Assembly (NCBI GenBank): GCA_019636285.1 | Contig: JAHBXV010000025.1 | Location: 1 to 64,000, forward strand | DNA from: Planctomycetaceae bacterium | GTDB lineage: Bacteria > Planctomycetota > Planctomycetia > Planctomycetales > Planctomycetaceae | Direction: 5' to 3' | DNA length: 64,000 nt | Position numbers and translations under genes: made by a program | Notes under the pieces: generated by a model | The model's database searches: none | Seen by the model: the letters and a program-made list of their open reading frames with translations, nothing else | What the model was told of the DNA's origin: nothing | Part shown: positions 8,058 through 18,600 of the stretch, piece by piece | How positions within the stretch are numbered: the stretch's first letter is position 1 | Layout: each line of letters opens with the position of its first letter

Positions 8058-10310
8058 GTGCTCAATCGTCCGGGTGTATTCCTTGAACTGACGAACGGAA
8101 CCGGCGTTGGCCGCGGGACCGATGCGAATCCGTCCCTGCGGACCGGCTGGCTCTCGGCGTGTGTTCTAATTCCTCTTGTCGTGATCGCGGCGCGGGCCGC
8201 TTACTTGCAGTGCGCGATTGCCGATCGATTTCTCGTGGCGTTCACCTCGACCACCGAAGAATGGGAAGTCATCCCCGTCCGCGATGGCCGTATTCTCGCC
8301 GCGGATGGTTCGATCCTGGCGGGAGAAACCGAGCGGAATGAACTTCGCGTCCACTATCGCTGGTTGCAGGATCCCCCCGACGCAGAGTGGCTGAAGCGCC
8401 AAGCATGGCGGCGGCTGACGCGCGCTGAACGCCGCGATGACGAACTGGTTGCGATAGCCAAAGCCGAGGTGCTCAAGCAACACACACAATTGTGGCGCGA
8501 CCTTGAACGCCTCACGCGGCAATCGTCGGCCGATCTGTTGGCGCGTCGGCATGAAATTCAGCAGCGCGTCGAAGCGCTGGCCCAGCGCGTGAATCAGTCG
8601 GCCGCGAATCGACGAGTTCGGAATGCGGAAGGCGCGGACGACGGCCCAGCGGTCGAAAGCCCATTCTGGCGTCTGACGGGGGCAATCTGGGAAGAACTGA
8701 GAACGCCGCCGGAACGTCCGCGCGAGGAGCCGTTCGAAATCCTGGAACAGACCCAGTATCACGCCGTCATCGACAATCTCTCGCCCGAGTTGGCCACGGA
8801 GCTTGAGGCCGATCAAGGCCGATACCCCGGCGTTCGCGTCGCCGTCGAGTGGAAGCGAACGTATCCGCAGAACGACCTGGGAGCGCACTGGATCGGCACG
8901 CGCAAGCTGACGGTTGTCGATGAAAGCTCGGCTGAGAAAATCGCAAAGCATCCGGACCACATCGCGAACCAGACCACCGGGATCAGTGGTCTGGAACGCC
9001 AGTACAACGAGCATCTGAGCGGCGTTCGGGGTCTCAAGCGTCTCGTGCGGAACCGTCGAGGCGACGTCCTTCGTGAAGAAGTGCTCCGCGAACCGCGGCC
9101 GGGACGCGATCTCGTGCTGACCATTGATGCCGACCTGCAACGATTCGCCGAACGGCGGCTGGATATCGCTCTCAGCGGAGTTCCCGCCGGCGAAACGGAC
9201 AGCGAGGAATCAGCCTCGGTCGACGAGGCGGCGCGCGCACCGGTGGCACCTCCCCTGGGGGGAGTGCTCGCGGCGATCGACGTACGAACCGGGGCAATTC
9301 TGACGCTGGCCGCTTCACCCCGATACAACGCGAACCTCCTGTTGCGAGCCGAGGCGGCTGAATGGCAGGCGCTGCTTGACGATCCTCGTCGCCCGCTGTT
9401 TCCACGGACCACACAGATGGCGTTGCCGCCGGGCTCGGTCTTCAAGGCGATCTCTGCCATCGCCTGCACGCAAACGGGCGAACTCGATCCCAGCCGGGCC
9501 ATCTATTGCCAGGGGTTTCTCGACCGGCCGGAAGCCCATCGCTGCATGATCTTTCGCCACCATGGAATTGGCCACGGCGAAATGACGCTCGCGGAGGCGC
9601 TCGAACAATCGTGCAACGTCTACTTCTTTCAGGCGGCTCGCAAGGCGGGGCCGCGGCCGCTGGTTGAATGGGCCGATCGTCTGGGTGTTGGTCGTCCAAC
9701 CGGTGTCGATCTTCCCGATGAGGCGGGCGGAAACCTTCCGCGACCGGAGACCAGCCGTCATCGCTGGCACACGGCAGACACGCTGGGGCTGGCGATCGGC
9801 CAATCGACCGTGCTGGTCACGCCGCTGCAGATGGCGCGGGTGATGGCGGCCATTGCCAACGAGGGTTCGCTGGTGACGCCTCACTTCGCCTCGCAGCATG
9901 GTCCCCGGTATCTCGCGGACGACTTGGCCGAACCAACATCCGTGACAGGAGCCCCCGAGTTACGGCCGATTTCCGACCTGGACCGCGCGACACTGGCAGT
10001 GGTTCGCAAAGGATTGGAAGCCGTGGTGAACGATCCTCGCGGAACCGCTTATCGCACCGTGAGGCTGGACGAAAGCCGCATCGCGGGCAAGACGGGAACC
10101 GCCGAAGTCGCTGGGAAGCCGGACCATGCGTGGTTCGCGGGCTACGTCCCCGCCGACAGGCCCCGCATTGCCTTCTGCGTCGTATTGGAGCATGGTGGCA
10201 GCGGCAGCAAAGCCGCCGGCCCGGTCGCCCGCGACTATGTGATGCAGCTCGTCCGCACGGGCCTGATTCCGTCCGAAAGCCGTCTGGTTCAGCGTTCAGT
10301 GGCCGATTGA
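8058..10310 (+). CDS. mrdA: class B penicillin-binding protein 2 (peptidoglycan transpeptidase)
   Basis: This 750-residue protein starts at GTG 8058, three bases after the mreD stop. A membrane anchor lies at about residues 30-48. The transpeptidase domain has all three motifs: SxxK as PPGSVFKAI (Ser near 460), SxN as SCN near 520, and KTGTAE near 678. PBP2 cross-links peptidoglycan during elongation together with RodA and MreBCD. The protein is longer than typical PBP2 (about 630). A charged, probably coiled-coil insertion spans about residues 110-230 between the anchor-proximal part and the dimerisation domain, and an acidic insertion lies near 380-395. No rodA follows; the next gene is convergent. 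Confidence 0.93.
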   Translation: MLNRPGVFLELTNGTGVGRGTDANPSLRTGWLSACVLIPLVVIAARAAYLQCAIADRFLVAFTSTTEEWEVIPVRDGRILAADGSILAGETERNELRVHYRWLQDPPDAEWLKRQAWRRLTRAERRDDELVAIAKAEVLKQHTQLWRDLERLTRQSSADLLARRHEIQQRVEALAQRVNQSAANRRVRNAEGADDGPAVESPFWRLTGAIWEELRTPPERPREEPFEILEQTQYHAVIDNLSPELATELEADQGRYPGVRVAVEWKRTYPQNDLGAHWIGTRKLTVVDESSAEKIAKHPDHIANQTTGISGLERQYNEHLSGVRGLKRLVRNRRGDVLREEVLREPRPGRDLVLTIDADLQRFAERRLDIALSGVPAGETDSEESASVDEAARAPVAPPLGGVLAAIDVRTGAILTLAASPRYNANLLLRAEAAEWQALLDDPRRPLFPRTTQMALPPGSVFKAISAIACTQTGELDPSRAIYCQGFLDRPEAHRCMIFRHHGIGHGEMTLAEALEQSCNVYFFQAARKAGPRPLVEWADRLGVGRPTGVDLPDEAGGNLPRPETSRHRWHTADTLGLAIGQSTVLVTPLQMARVMAAIANEGSLVTPHFASQHGPRYLADDLAEPTSVTGAPELRPISDLDRATLAVVRKGLEAVVNDPRGTAYRTVRLDESRIAGKTGTAEVAGKPDHAWFAGYVPADRPRIAFCVVLEHGGSGSKAAGPVARDYVMQLVRTGLIPSESRLVQRSVAD

Positions 10311-10319
10311 GCGGAGTGA

Positions 10320-10338
10320 GGTTGCGTCTTGACGCACC
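10320..10338. terminator. hairpin between convergent genes
   Basis: GGTTGCGTC and GACGCACC flank a TT loop, giving an 8-bp stem with one G-T wobble. It lies in the 41-bp gap between the PBP2 gene and the convergent kinase gene. It may terminate transcription from both sides; the absence of a T-run makes this tentative. Confidence 0.4.
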
Positions 10339-10351
10339 CTACCGGATTGAA

Positions 10352-13300
10352 TCAGCGGCGATTGACGGCCGATTCTTTGACGACCTTTTCCGTGTCTCCG
10401 GCGGGATTGGCTTGCCAGTCGCTCGATGGCCAGACGACTGCCGTACCGTCGCGGCTGCCTGTCAGGACCAGGCGTCCGTCGCCCGAGAAGGCTACGCTGG
10501 TGACATCGCGTGCGTGGAGGGCGAGGGCGAGGACTTCCTTGCCGGTGGCCGGATCCCAGACGCGGGCCGATTCGTCGCTGCTGCCTGTCAGCAGGCGATC
10601 TCCCTTGGGCGAGAAGCAGACCGACGTGACGGCTGCGGAGTGTCCTTCGAGCACCTGACGGACCTCGCCGGTGGCCACATCCCAGACGCGGGCGGTTTTG
10701 TCGTCGCTGGCTGTTGCCAGCGCGGTGCCATCGTCCGAGAACGCCACCGAGAGAATGGCCCATTCGTGTCCGCGAAACTCACGAACGACCGATCGCGAGG
10801 CGACATCGATGAGGCGTGCGATACCGTCCTGGCAGCCCGTGGCCAGCGACTTGCCATCGCGGCTGTACTGCAGATGGCGAACACGGCCGGGATGGGTCAG
10901 GCGATCCAGTTCCTTCCCATCGGCCGCGCTCCAGAAAATCACCTGGCCGTCATCGCCGCCGGTGGCGATCTGCGAACCGTCTGGCGAGAACGCGACAGTG
11001 TTGATGGCGGCATCGTGGCCCCCTTCGAGTTTGAACTTCACCTTGCCGGTTTCGACGTTCCAGATCTTGGCCGAATTGTCCCAGCTCGCCGTGGCGACAA
11101 GATCGCCGGCGGGCGAAAAGCTGGCCGCTGCCACCACCGAGTGCGGACTGAAAGTCATCCGTTCGCGTCCGGTGCGGATTTCCCAGATGCGGGCATCGCT
11201 GCCGCCGACCGTGAGGACGTCCGTGCCGTCGGGGAGGTACATGGCCGACCACAACAGGCCATTGACGCGCCGCAGGTCGACGAGCGGCCCGCCACTTGTT
11301 GCCGAGACAAGTTCCCGACCGGTAGCCAGTTCCCACTGCCGCACGGTGCGCTCGTTGCCGTAGCAGGTCAGCAGTCGCTGACCGTCCGGCGAGAGATCGA
11401 ACGAGTAAACCGGCTCTGCGAACGGCGCCCAGACGGAGCGCGTGTCGGCGGTCTCGGCGTTCCAGATGCGCAAACGGTGGTCGCCACACGATGTGATAAT
11501 CGTTGATCCCTCGTCTGTCAGCTTGAGGGCGAGAACCGCGTCAGGATGTTTGAGGATGCGCGACTTGATCTCTGTCCCGGCCACGAGATCCCATTGGCCG
11601 ACGGTGTTGTCGGAACTCGCGGTCGCTGCCGTTTTCCCATCGGGAAAGACGACAATCTGATTGATCTTGCGCGTGTGCGAATCGAAGCGGTGTTTCAACT
11701 CGCCAGTCGCGAAGTCCCACACACACAGGCGACCACGGGCATCGCCAGACAGCAGAGACCTTCCCTCTTCAGCGAATGCCAACGCGGTGACTTCTTGAGT
11801 ATGGCCGCGTTCGGCCTTCACGACGCGCGTCCGTTCACCGGTGCGGGCGTTCCAGACCTGAATGACGCCGCCCGCGCCTCCCGTGACGATGGTTTCCTGA
11901 TCGGGTGAAACGGCGACGGCTGCCGCTCGTCCGGTTTTCTCGAGACGCAGCAGTTCCGCACCACTGGCGACATCCCAGATGCGTGCCGAGTTATCGACGG
12001 CGGCGGTCATCAGCCGGCGACCGTCGTCGAAGAGAACGGCCGAAGAGGCCAGGTAAGCGTGCCCTTCGCTGAGCCGCATCACTTCGCCACCCGTCGATGC
12101 ATCCCAGATGCGAGCCGTATGGTCGCGGCTGGCGGTGACGATGCGGGTGCGATCGGGCGAGAAGGACGCCGAGAGAATCCCGTCGGTGTGGCCATCCAGC
12201 ACCTGTCCGGCGAAGACCTGGAATTCTTCGCGCCCGGCCAGAGACCATTCGCGAACGGTGCGGTCATGCGAAGCCGACGCGACTCCGTGACCGCCATGAA
12301 TAAACCGGGCCGAGCGGACCCAGCCGCCATGGCCGCGCAGAGTGGTCATCAGTTCGCCGCTGTCGACCCGCCACAATTTGACGGTGTTGTCCTGCGAGGC
12401 CGATAGCAGCGTCTGACCGTCCGGCGCGAAGTCGAGATCGCGAACGCTGCCGGAATGGCCAATGAATGCGTGCGAGGGAACCATCTGCCGCACCGAGGTT
12501 GCTCCGGCTTCCGTGAGGGCCTGGTAATCGATCGGCCGGAGGTCGGCCGGATGCCACGCGAGGATGCGGCGATCGTAGCCTGCAGAGGCGATTGTCTTCC
12601 CATCGGGCGAGAATGTGGCGGCGTAGACCGGTCCCTGGTGTCCGGTAAAGGGTGGGCCGTGCGACACATTGGCGACGTTCCAGACCCGGACGGTCCCATC
12701 CTGGCTCGCCGTGACGATCTCCGATTCATCGCTTGAGAACCGGGCCGACCAGACCCACCACGTGTGACCCCGGAACGATGCGATCTGTCGGCCGGTGGCG
12801 GTCTCCCACAACCGGGCGGTTCCATCGTACGAAGCGCTCAGGATCCTGGAGCCATCGCGTGAGAAACTGACGGCCGTGATGGCGTCTTCGTGCCCGTCGA
12901 ACTGTCGAATTTTCTCACCGGTCTCCATGGAATAGAGCTGCAATCCGCCCGATCGCAGGTCGCTGCCGGTCAGCAGGGTCTGGCCATCCGGCGACAGTGC
13001 GACGGAGAACACGTAGTTGCCGCCGGGAGTCACTTCCCGCACCACCTTGCCGGTCTCTCGATTCCAGACAACGGCTTTGCCGTCCCAACCGCCGGCCGCG
13101 ACCAGATTGGCATGTTCGTTGATGGCCAGCCCATCAAGCGGGCCAGCCGCCGAAAAGGCGCGCTGACTGCGCGAGCACAAATACTCAAGACGGCCCCATT
13201 CCCAGCGGCGAAGCTCGGGCTTGCAACCGGCCAGCACTTCTCGCGCGGCATCGAATGAGTTTTCGGAGATCTTCGCCGACGCGAGCCCGATGCGAGCAAT

Positions 13301-15487
13301 GTAGGCTTCGTATTCTTCGGCCTGCTTGGCGAGTTCCGCGGCCTGGCGAGCGGCATCAGCCGCCATTCGCTGTCGCTCGGCCTCGTTCCGTTCGTTGACG
13401 GCGATCATCTGCTGGCGTTCGGCTTCAGCCTTCTGCGTGAGGGCCTCGGTCTCCGCTGCACGGGCTTTCTTCTCTTCCGCCACGGCGATCCCGCGTTGTT
13501 CATCGGCGGCTTTTCGCTCGCGGACGGCGATCTTCTCCTGTTCGACGGCGTTGTCACGTTCTTTGACAGCCGTCTTCTCGGCCGCTTCGGCCTTCCCCTT
13601 TTCGATGTAGATGAGGACCGCCGCGGTGGAAACGACACCCAGGAACAAAGCTGCCGCGACGCGCAACATCCGCCGCTGGGCCTGCAACCGCTGCTGCCGC
13701 GCATCGCGTTCGGCCTGGGAGGCACGCAGTTCGCGGCGAACATCGGCATGCGTCGGCTCGTCGTCGGTGGTGATCGACAGCCCCAGGTCAAAGTCTCCCT
13801 TCGCGAGGGCTGACTGCGCGTAGGCGAGCCGGGTTTCAATCGCCCCGGCAGCGGCAGAGCGGTTCCCCGACCACAGTTCCGCGGCTTCCTCGAACCCGAA
13901 CAGGGCTCGGGCGAAGTCCTGGTAGTTGTCGCTCTTACGAGCCGTATTCAAATCCTCGACCGCGCGAGACGAGAGGAACACGCTTTCCGAGTGCGATTGA
14001 TAGTCGCGGATCGCGGCCTGGAATGCGGGAACCGTTGCCGGGCGCTCGGCGGGATCGGTGGCCATCGCTCGTCGCGCGATGTCCATCAGTTCGCCGCTGA
14101 CTTCGGTCGGAATGATTTCGTTACGGGCGGCGGCCATCAGACACTTCATGGCCGTCTTGCCGGTGTGGGGTGGCCGTCCGGTCAGAATCTCGAACAGGAT
14201 GGCCCCCAGAAGGTAAACATCGCTGGCAATCGAGATCTTTTCGAGCGGACCGGTCGCCATTTCCGGCGCCATATAGGCCGGAGTCCCCCCCATGCTGGTG
14301 GTGTCTGCGAGCGTACCCCGTTTGCGAAAGGCTGGCAGCAGGAGCGCCAGACCCCAGTCCATCACGAGGACTTCTCCGAACGACCCGAGCATGATGTTTT
14401 CGGGCTTCAGGTCGCGATGAACGACGCCTCGGGCGTGCGCGAAGGCGATGGCATCGGCCACCTTCATCAGGATTTCGAGGTTTTCGACAAGCGACTTCTC
14501 GGCGATGGCGTCCGACCAGGGCGTCCCCTCGACCCGCTTCATCGAATAGAACAGAAAGCCCTGGTCGTTCCGGCCGACGTCGTAAATCGGGACGATGTTC
14601 GGGTGATCGAGATCGCCCGTGACGACGGCTTCGGCGACGAACTTCTGCCGCTGTTTTTCGTTCGAGGCGGTATCGGCCTTGAGCATCTTGACGGCGACAT
14701 CGCGATCGATGCTGGTCTGCCGCGCCGTATAGACAACGCCCATACCCCCTTCGCCGAGAACTTTGAGCAGCTCGTACTCGGGATCGTCCCCCGAGGGGCC
14801 GGGCTGCGTTGGCAGGTTGCGAAACTGGCGTTCCTTGATGACCAGGGTGCTTTTGGGGCTTTTGAGACGGTCCGTCTCGCGACCGCGCATCGTCATCTGC
14901 GTCTGGATCGCCCCTTCATCTTCATCTCCCCAATGCGACTGAATCGTTTTCTGCAAATCGTTCGCTTCGTCCGAGACGAACGTTTTCGCGATGGAATCGT
15001 CGGCGGAATCCGAGACCAGCGACGAATCCTGCAACGTGGCGAATTGTGCCTGCGGGTCTCCCGACGACACGTCGATCGATTCGTCGGTCACGAATGTCTT
15101 GGCGATTGTCGCGGGGTTGTCGATCGAATCGGCCGTCGCGGTGGCGACTTCGGGGAACTCATCGGAAATAAAGGTCTGTTGGGTGGCCGAGGCGGCCTCG
15201 ACGTCATCCGCCGTGGGTTGATCATCGGGACCGGGACCGGGGGTCGAGAGCGAGACAACAAGCGTTCCCTTGCCCACACTGCGGTCGTCGTCGGAAGCGT
15301 CACCGACGGTCGACGGATCGGACGAAGCAACGTCCTCGTCTCCCGAAACGAACTGGTCGGAAATCATCGTGGCGTCGACGAGCGATGAGTCTCCGCTCCC
15401 AGTCAGTTTCCGGGAACACTTCGAGCACACCCCGGCGACGAGATCTTCGCCGCTGATTCGCACTCCGCAATTTGGGCACGTCAACAT
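10352..15487 (-). CDS. Ser/Thr protein kinase fused to a 21-repeat WD40 array
   Basis: This 1711-residue protein has the following parts in order. A zinc-ribbon has Cys4, 7, 21 and 24. An acidic, probably disordered region of about 210 residues repeats TF[IV][ST]DE three times. A kinase domain spans about 238-495: GEGGMGVVY loop, Lys267, HRD at 357-359, and DWG in place of DFG at 377-379. A membrane helix lies at about 608-628, a charged coiled coil at about 630-745, and the WD40 array from about 790 to the end. I count 21 repeat ends of the VWD type, consistent with three seven-bladed propellers. The topology puts the kinase in the cytoplasm and the propellers across the membrane. This architecture is common in planctomycetes; substrates are unknown. 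It lies 140 bp downstream of the giant surface-protein gene on the same strand. Confidence 0.93.
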   Translation of the reverse strand: MLTCPNCGVRISGEDLVAGVCSKCSRKLTGSGDSSLVDATMISDQFVSGDEDVASSDPSTVGDASDDDRSVGKGTLVVSLSTPGPGPDDQPTADDVEAASATQQTFISDEFPEVATATADSIDNPATIAKTFVTDESIDVSSGDPQAQFATLQDSSLVSDSADDSIAKTFVSDEANDLQKTIQSHWGDEDEGAIQTQMTMRGRETDRLKSPKSTLVIKERQFRNLPTQPGPSGDDPEYELLKVLGEGGMGVVYTARQTSIDRDVAVKMLKADTASNEKQRQKFVAEAVVTGDLDHPNIVPIYDVGRNDQGFLFYSMKRVEGTPWSDAIAEKSLVENLEILMKVADAIAFAHARGVVHRDLKPENIMLGSFGEVLVMDWGLALLLPAFRKRGTLADTTSMGGTPAYMAPEMATGPLEKISIASDVYLLGAILFEILTGRPPHTGKTAMKCLMAAARNEIIPTEVSGELMDIARRAMATDPAERPATVPAFQAAIRDYQSHSESVFLSSRAVEDLNTARKSDNYQDFARALFGFEEAAELWSGNRSAAAGAIETRLAYAQSALAKGDFDLGLSITTDDEPTHADVRRELRASQAERDARQQRLQAQRRMLRVAAALFLGVVSTAAVLIYIEKGKAEAAEKTAVKERDNAVEQEKIAVRERKAADEQRGIAVAEEKKARAAETEALTQKAEAERQQMIAVNERNEAERQRMAADAARQAAELAKQAEEYEAYIARIGLASAKISENSFDAAREVLAGCKPELRRWEWGRLEYLCSRSQRAFSAAGPLDGLAINEHANLVAAGGWDGKAVVWNRETGKVVREVTPGGNYVFSVALSPDGQTLLTGSDLRSGGLQLYSMETGEKIRQFDGHEDAITAVSFSRDGSRILSASYDGTARLWETATGRQIASFRGHTWWVWSARFSSDESEIVTASQDGTVRVWNVANVSHGPPFTGHQGPVYAATFSPDGKTIASAGYDRRILAWHPADLRPIDYQALTEAGATSVRQMVPSHAFIGHSGSVRDLDFAPDGQTLLSASQDNTVKLWRVDSGELMTTLRGHGGWVRSARFIHGGHGVASASHDRTVREWSLAGREEFQVFAGQVLDGHTDGILSASFSPDRTRIVTASRDHTARIWDASTGGEVMRLSEGHAYLASSAVLFDDGRRLMTAAVDNSARIWDVASGAELLRLEKTGRAAAVAVSPDQETIVTGGAGGVIQVWNARTGERTRVVKAERGHTQEVTALAFAEEGRSLLSGDARGRLCVWDFATGELKHRFDSHTRKINQIVVFPDGKTAATASSDNTVGQWDLVAGTEIKSRILKHPDAVLALKLTDEGSTIITSCGDHRLRIWNAETADTRSVWAPFAEPVYSFDLSPDGQRLLTCYGNERTVRQWELATGRELVSATSGGPLVDLRRVNGLLWSAMYLPDGTDVLTVGGSDARIWEIRTGRERMTFSPHSVVAAASFSPAGDLVATASWDNSAKIWNVETGKVKFKLEGGHDAAINTVAFSPDGSQIATGGDDGQVIFWSAADGKELDRLTHPGRVRHLQYSRDGKSLATGCQDGIARLIDVASRSVVREFRGHEWAILSVAFSDDGTALATASDDKTARVWDVATGEVRQVLEGHSAAVTSVCFSPKGDRLLTGSSDESARVWDPATGKEVLALALHARDVTSVAFSGDGRLVLTGSRDGTAVVWPSSDWQANPAGDTEKVVKESAVNRR

Positions 15488-15627
15488 GGTCGAGAACCTT
15501 GCATGTCGCCGAGACGAGACGTTCGCCCGGCGGCTCCTTTTCGACTCGAGGTGGTCTCACGACCCTCTGGACATTATCGGCTTCAACACGATTCGGTGTG
15601 TTGTGGATGTGGGCCTGCGAACTGGTT

Positions 15628-18600
15628 TCAGGAATTGCTCGACACGAGTTGGTCGGACGACTTATCGACGGCGGGGACCACGTTGCGACGGCGGAGCGCA
15701 CGGACCGCACGGCTGAACCGGCGACGGGGATCAGCCGCCATCGTCGCGACCGTCGCCACCACGCCGGACGCTGCCATCTCCGTCGAGGTCTCGGTCCCGT
15801 CTTGAGTGTCGCCGCGCGAACTGTCAGCAGCTTCGTGGCGCTGAATCGCCAGTCGCAACCGCGCGGCGGCCCAGGTCGGCACGGTGGCTGTCACGGTCAC
15901 ATCGTCGTTTGCGGCTTCGAGCGCGGCGTTCTCGGGATCGAGCGCGTCGGCCGGGGCGGCTTCGTTCGGCATCATGTTGCCAGGGAGGTCGAGCGAGGGG
16001 GGGCGGTCGCCGTCAAAATCATGCCCGGCGGAAATGCGTCCGTTGCGAGTCGTGAACTCGTAGACCAGACGGCCCTGCTGTTCGCCCGGTTCCACCAGCA
16101 GCAAGCGATAAGTGCCATCCGGAAGTTTGCTGGTCAGTTCATCGAACTGGTCGAGCGCATCAACCGGAAGATTCACTTCGTCCACGACGCTGCCATCGAG
16201 ATCCAGAATCTGGAGCCGCAGCGTTCGCTCGCCGACGCCCGAGGCATCGGATGCCAGCTCGAGGAGAACGTCGTTCAGCCCCTGGTCAACGAACGGCGTC
16301 ACGGCCAGCAGCGAGGGATCGAACCGCGGCGGTTCCGGGAAGATCAGATTCGATTCCAACGGCGTGATCTCGAACGGGAATGAGCCGATCCCGTCGCCCG
16401 GCACTGGCGCGAGCGAGAACGTCGAGTACGAATTCAGGTCGTAGACCACGCCCGGGATTTCCGGGAGTGGCTGGCCCTGCGTGAAAACGATATTCGGGTC
16501 GTGCGTGACCGTGATGCCGATCTGAATATCGGCTGCCTGGTTTTCGGCGTTCGGGTTGGCCGTGTAGACATGGTCGTACGTGAAATCGACCGGGCTGTTG
16601 GGATCTTGCTCGATGTTGCGCGGGTCGCCCGGCTCGACGTACTGATCGTTGACCGACGGGTCGAACTCGTCCCAGTTGACCTGCACCTGGAGGTTCGTGT
16701 CATAGGTTCGTCCCATCTGGCCGGAAATGGTTGCCGTCCCCGTGGCCCCGACCTGTGGTGTTGAGAGATCGGCCAGGTACGGAATGACCTGCGTGACCGA
16801 TCCCGTGCTGCTGCGGACGATCACGTTGGGGCCAATCACCACTTCACGACCGGCGTTGCCCTCAACCTTTCCTGCCCTGCTGAGGACGATATCGCCGCTG
16901 CTCGCGCTGCCGTTATCGACATCGTCGGTGTCGTTAATGACCAGGTCGCGGCCAGCCGTCAGCACGATACCCCCCGATTGCGAAGCATTCCCGAGTGCCG
17001 AGACCTGCTGATTGATGACCAGATCGGAACCGGCGCCGTTGGCGGTCAGGACGATGTTGCCATTGGCGGGCCGGCTGGTGACATCGTCGTTCACGCGAAT
17101 CGTTCCGGCGTTGATGACTTCGATGCTCCCAGCCGTATTGATGCCCGAGATTCCCCCCGTGGTACCGATGGTCAAGGTGCCCGACCCGACGGTGTTATTC
17201 ACGCGAATCGAGCCGTTGTCGTTCTCGGCCGCGAGAACGGTGGTCGCCAGCTCCAGCGGGTTGGCGGCCCCGATGCCGGTCGATGCCTTGAGCGCGACGG
17301 TGGGGGCCGTAATGTCGATGCCCGTGCCATTGTCGGCATCCAGAATGGCACCCGTCGTGGAATCGACGATCACCGCCGATCCGCTGGCATTCGTGCTGCG
17401 GATATCGCTGACCGTGATTGAATTGCGGGCCAGCAGCCGAACCGTTCCCGCGCCGGCGTCGACCAGCGACGTGTCGACCAGCGTGATGGCTCCATTTTGC
17501 GAAGTGGCCGCGAGCGCCCCTCCCGCGGTTGTCCAGCGTGCGCCGGCCGCGAGCAGGACATCATTCCCCGAAAGAATCGTCAGCTTGCCGCCGGTCGTGT
17601 CGACTCGCGACTGAGCGAGGTATTGCTGCGTGCCGGAAGTCGTCGTAATGGCGACTTCCCCACCCTGCGACAGGATCTGTCCGCTGGTTCCCAACTGGAA
17701 GTTGTTGCCGGCCAGCAGCGTGATCTTCGCGGCTTGCGTCCGAATGAGAGACGCATCGCCAATCGTCAGGTTGTTGCCAGCCTTCACGCTGATACTCGCC
17801 GCCGAATTGGACGTGGTCCACTGGCTCGACGCGCCGATGGAGACATTGTTTCCCGCGACGACAACGATTGTTCCCGTGGTGGTGGTCAGAATGCTCCGCA
17901 ACCCCGTGGTCAGGCTGCCGCCGACATCGAAATCCAGGTCACCGGAGGTCGTCGTCATGCGAAGATCGTTGCCGAACGCCGCATTGCCGGTTGTGCTGAA
18001 GGATTGATCTCCCGTGCCCGTATTGAGCGTCGCGTTCGGACCGACGTTCAAGTTGCCGGTGACGTCGACCGTCAGTTCACCGCCTGACGTTGTCACCGAC
18101 CATTGGTTGCCGATCGTCGCGTTTCCGCCAGTCGTGATCGCCACATCGCCGCCGGCGGTCGAGAACATCGCCGCGTTGCCGACCAGTAGTTGCGTGCCGA
18201 TGGTCCAATCAACGTCTGCGTTCTGAGTCGTGACTTTCAGGTTGTCGCCAATCGTCGCGCTGCCAGTGGTCGTGAAGATCTGATTCCCGGCAGCCGTATT
18301 GAGCGTGGCATTCGGACCGACATTCAAGTTGCCGGTAACGTCGACTGTCAATTCGCCGCCCGCCGTGGTCACGGACCACAGATTGCCAATCGTGGCGTTG
18401 CCGCCAGTCGTAATGTCCAGATCACCGCCGCCGGTGGTGAACATTGCCGCGTTGCCGACCAGCAACTGCGTGCCGATGGTCCAAGCGACGTCGCCGTTCA
18501 GCGTCGTCACTTTCAGGTTGTCGCCGAAGGTCGCGCTGCCCGTGGTGGTGATCGACTGATTTCCCGCGCTGCTATTGAGAGTGGCGTTCGGGCCGACATT

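Noticed and set aside
10130-11506. Plus-strand 458-residue frame overlapping the PBP2 end and WD40 part
   Set aside because: Overlaps two well-supported genes and is a shadow of the WD40 repeats.
13991-15388. Plus-strand 465-residue frame antisense to the kinase domain
   Set aside because: The opposite strand encodes an unmistakable kinase; the antisense protein has no domain-like pattern.
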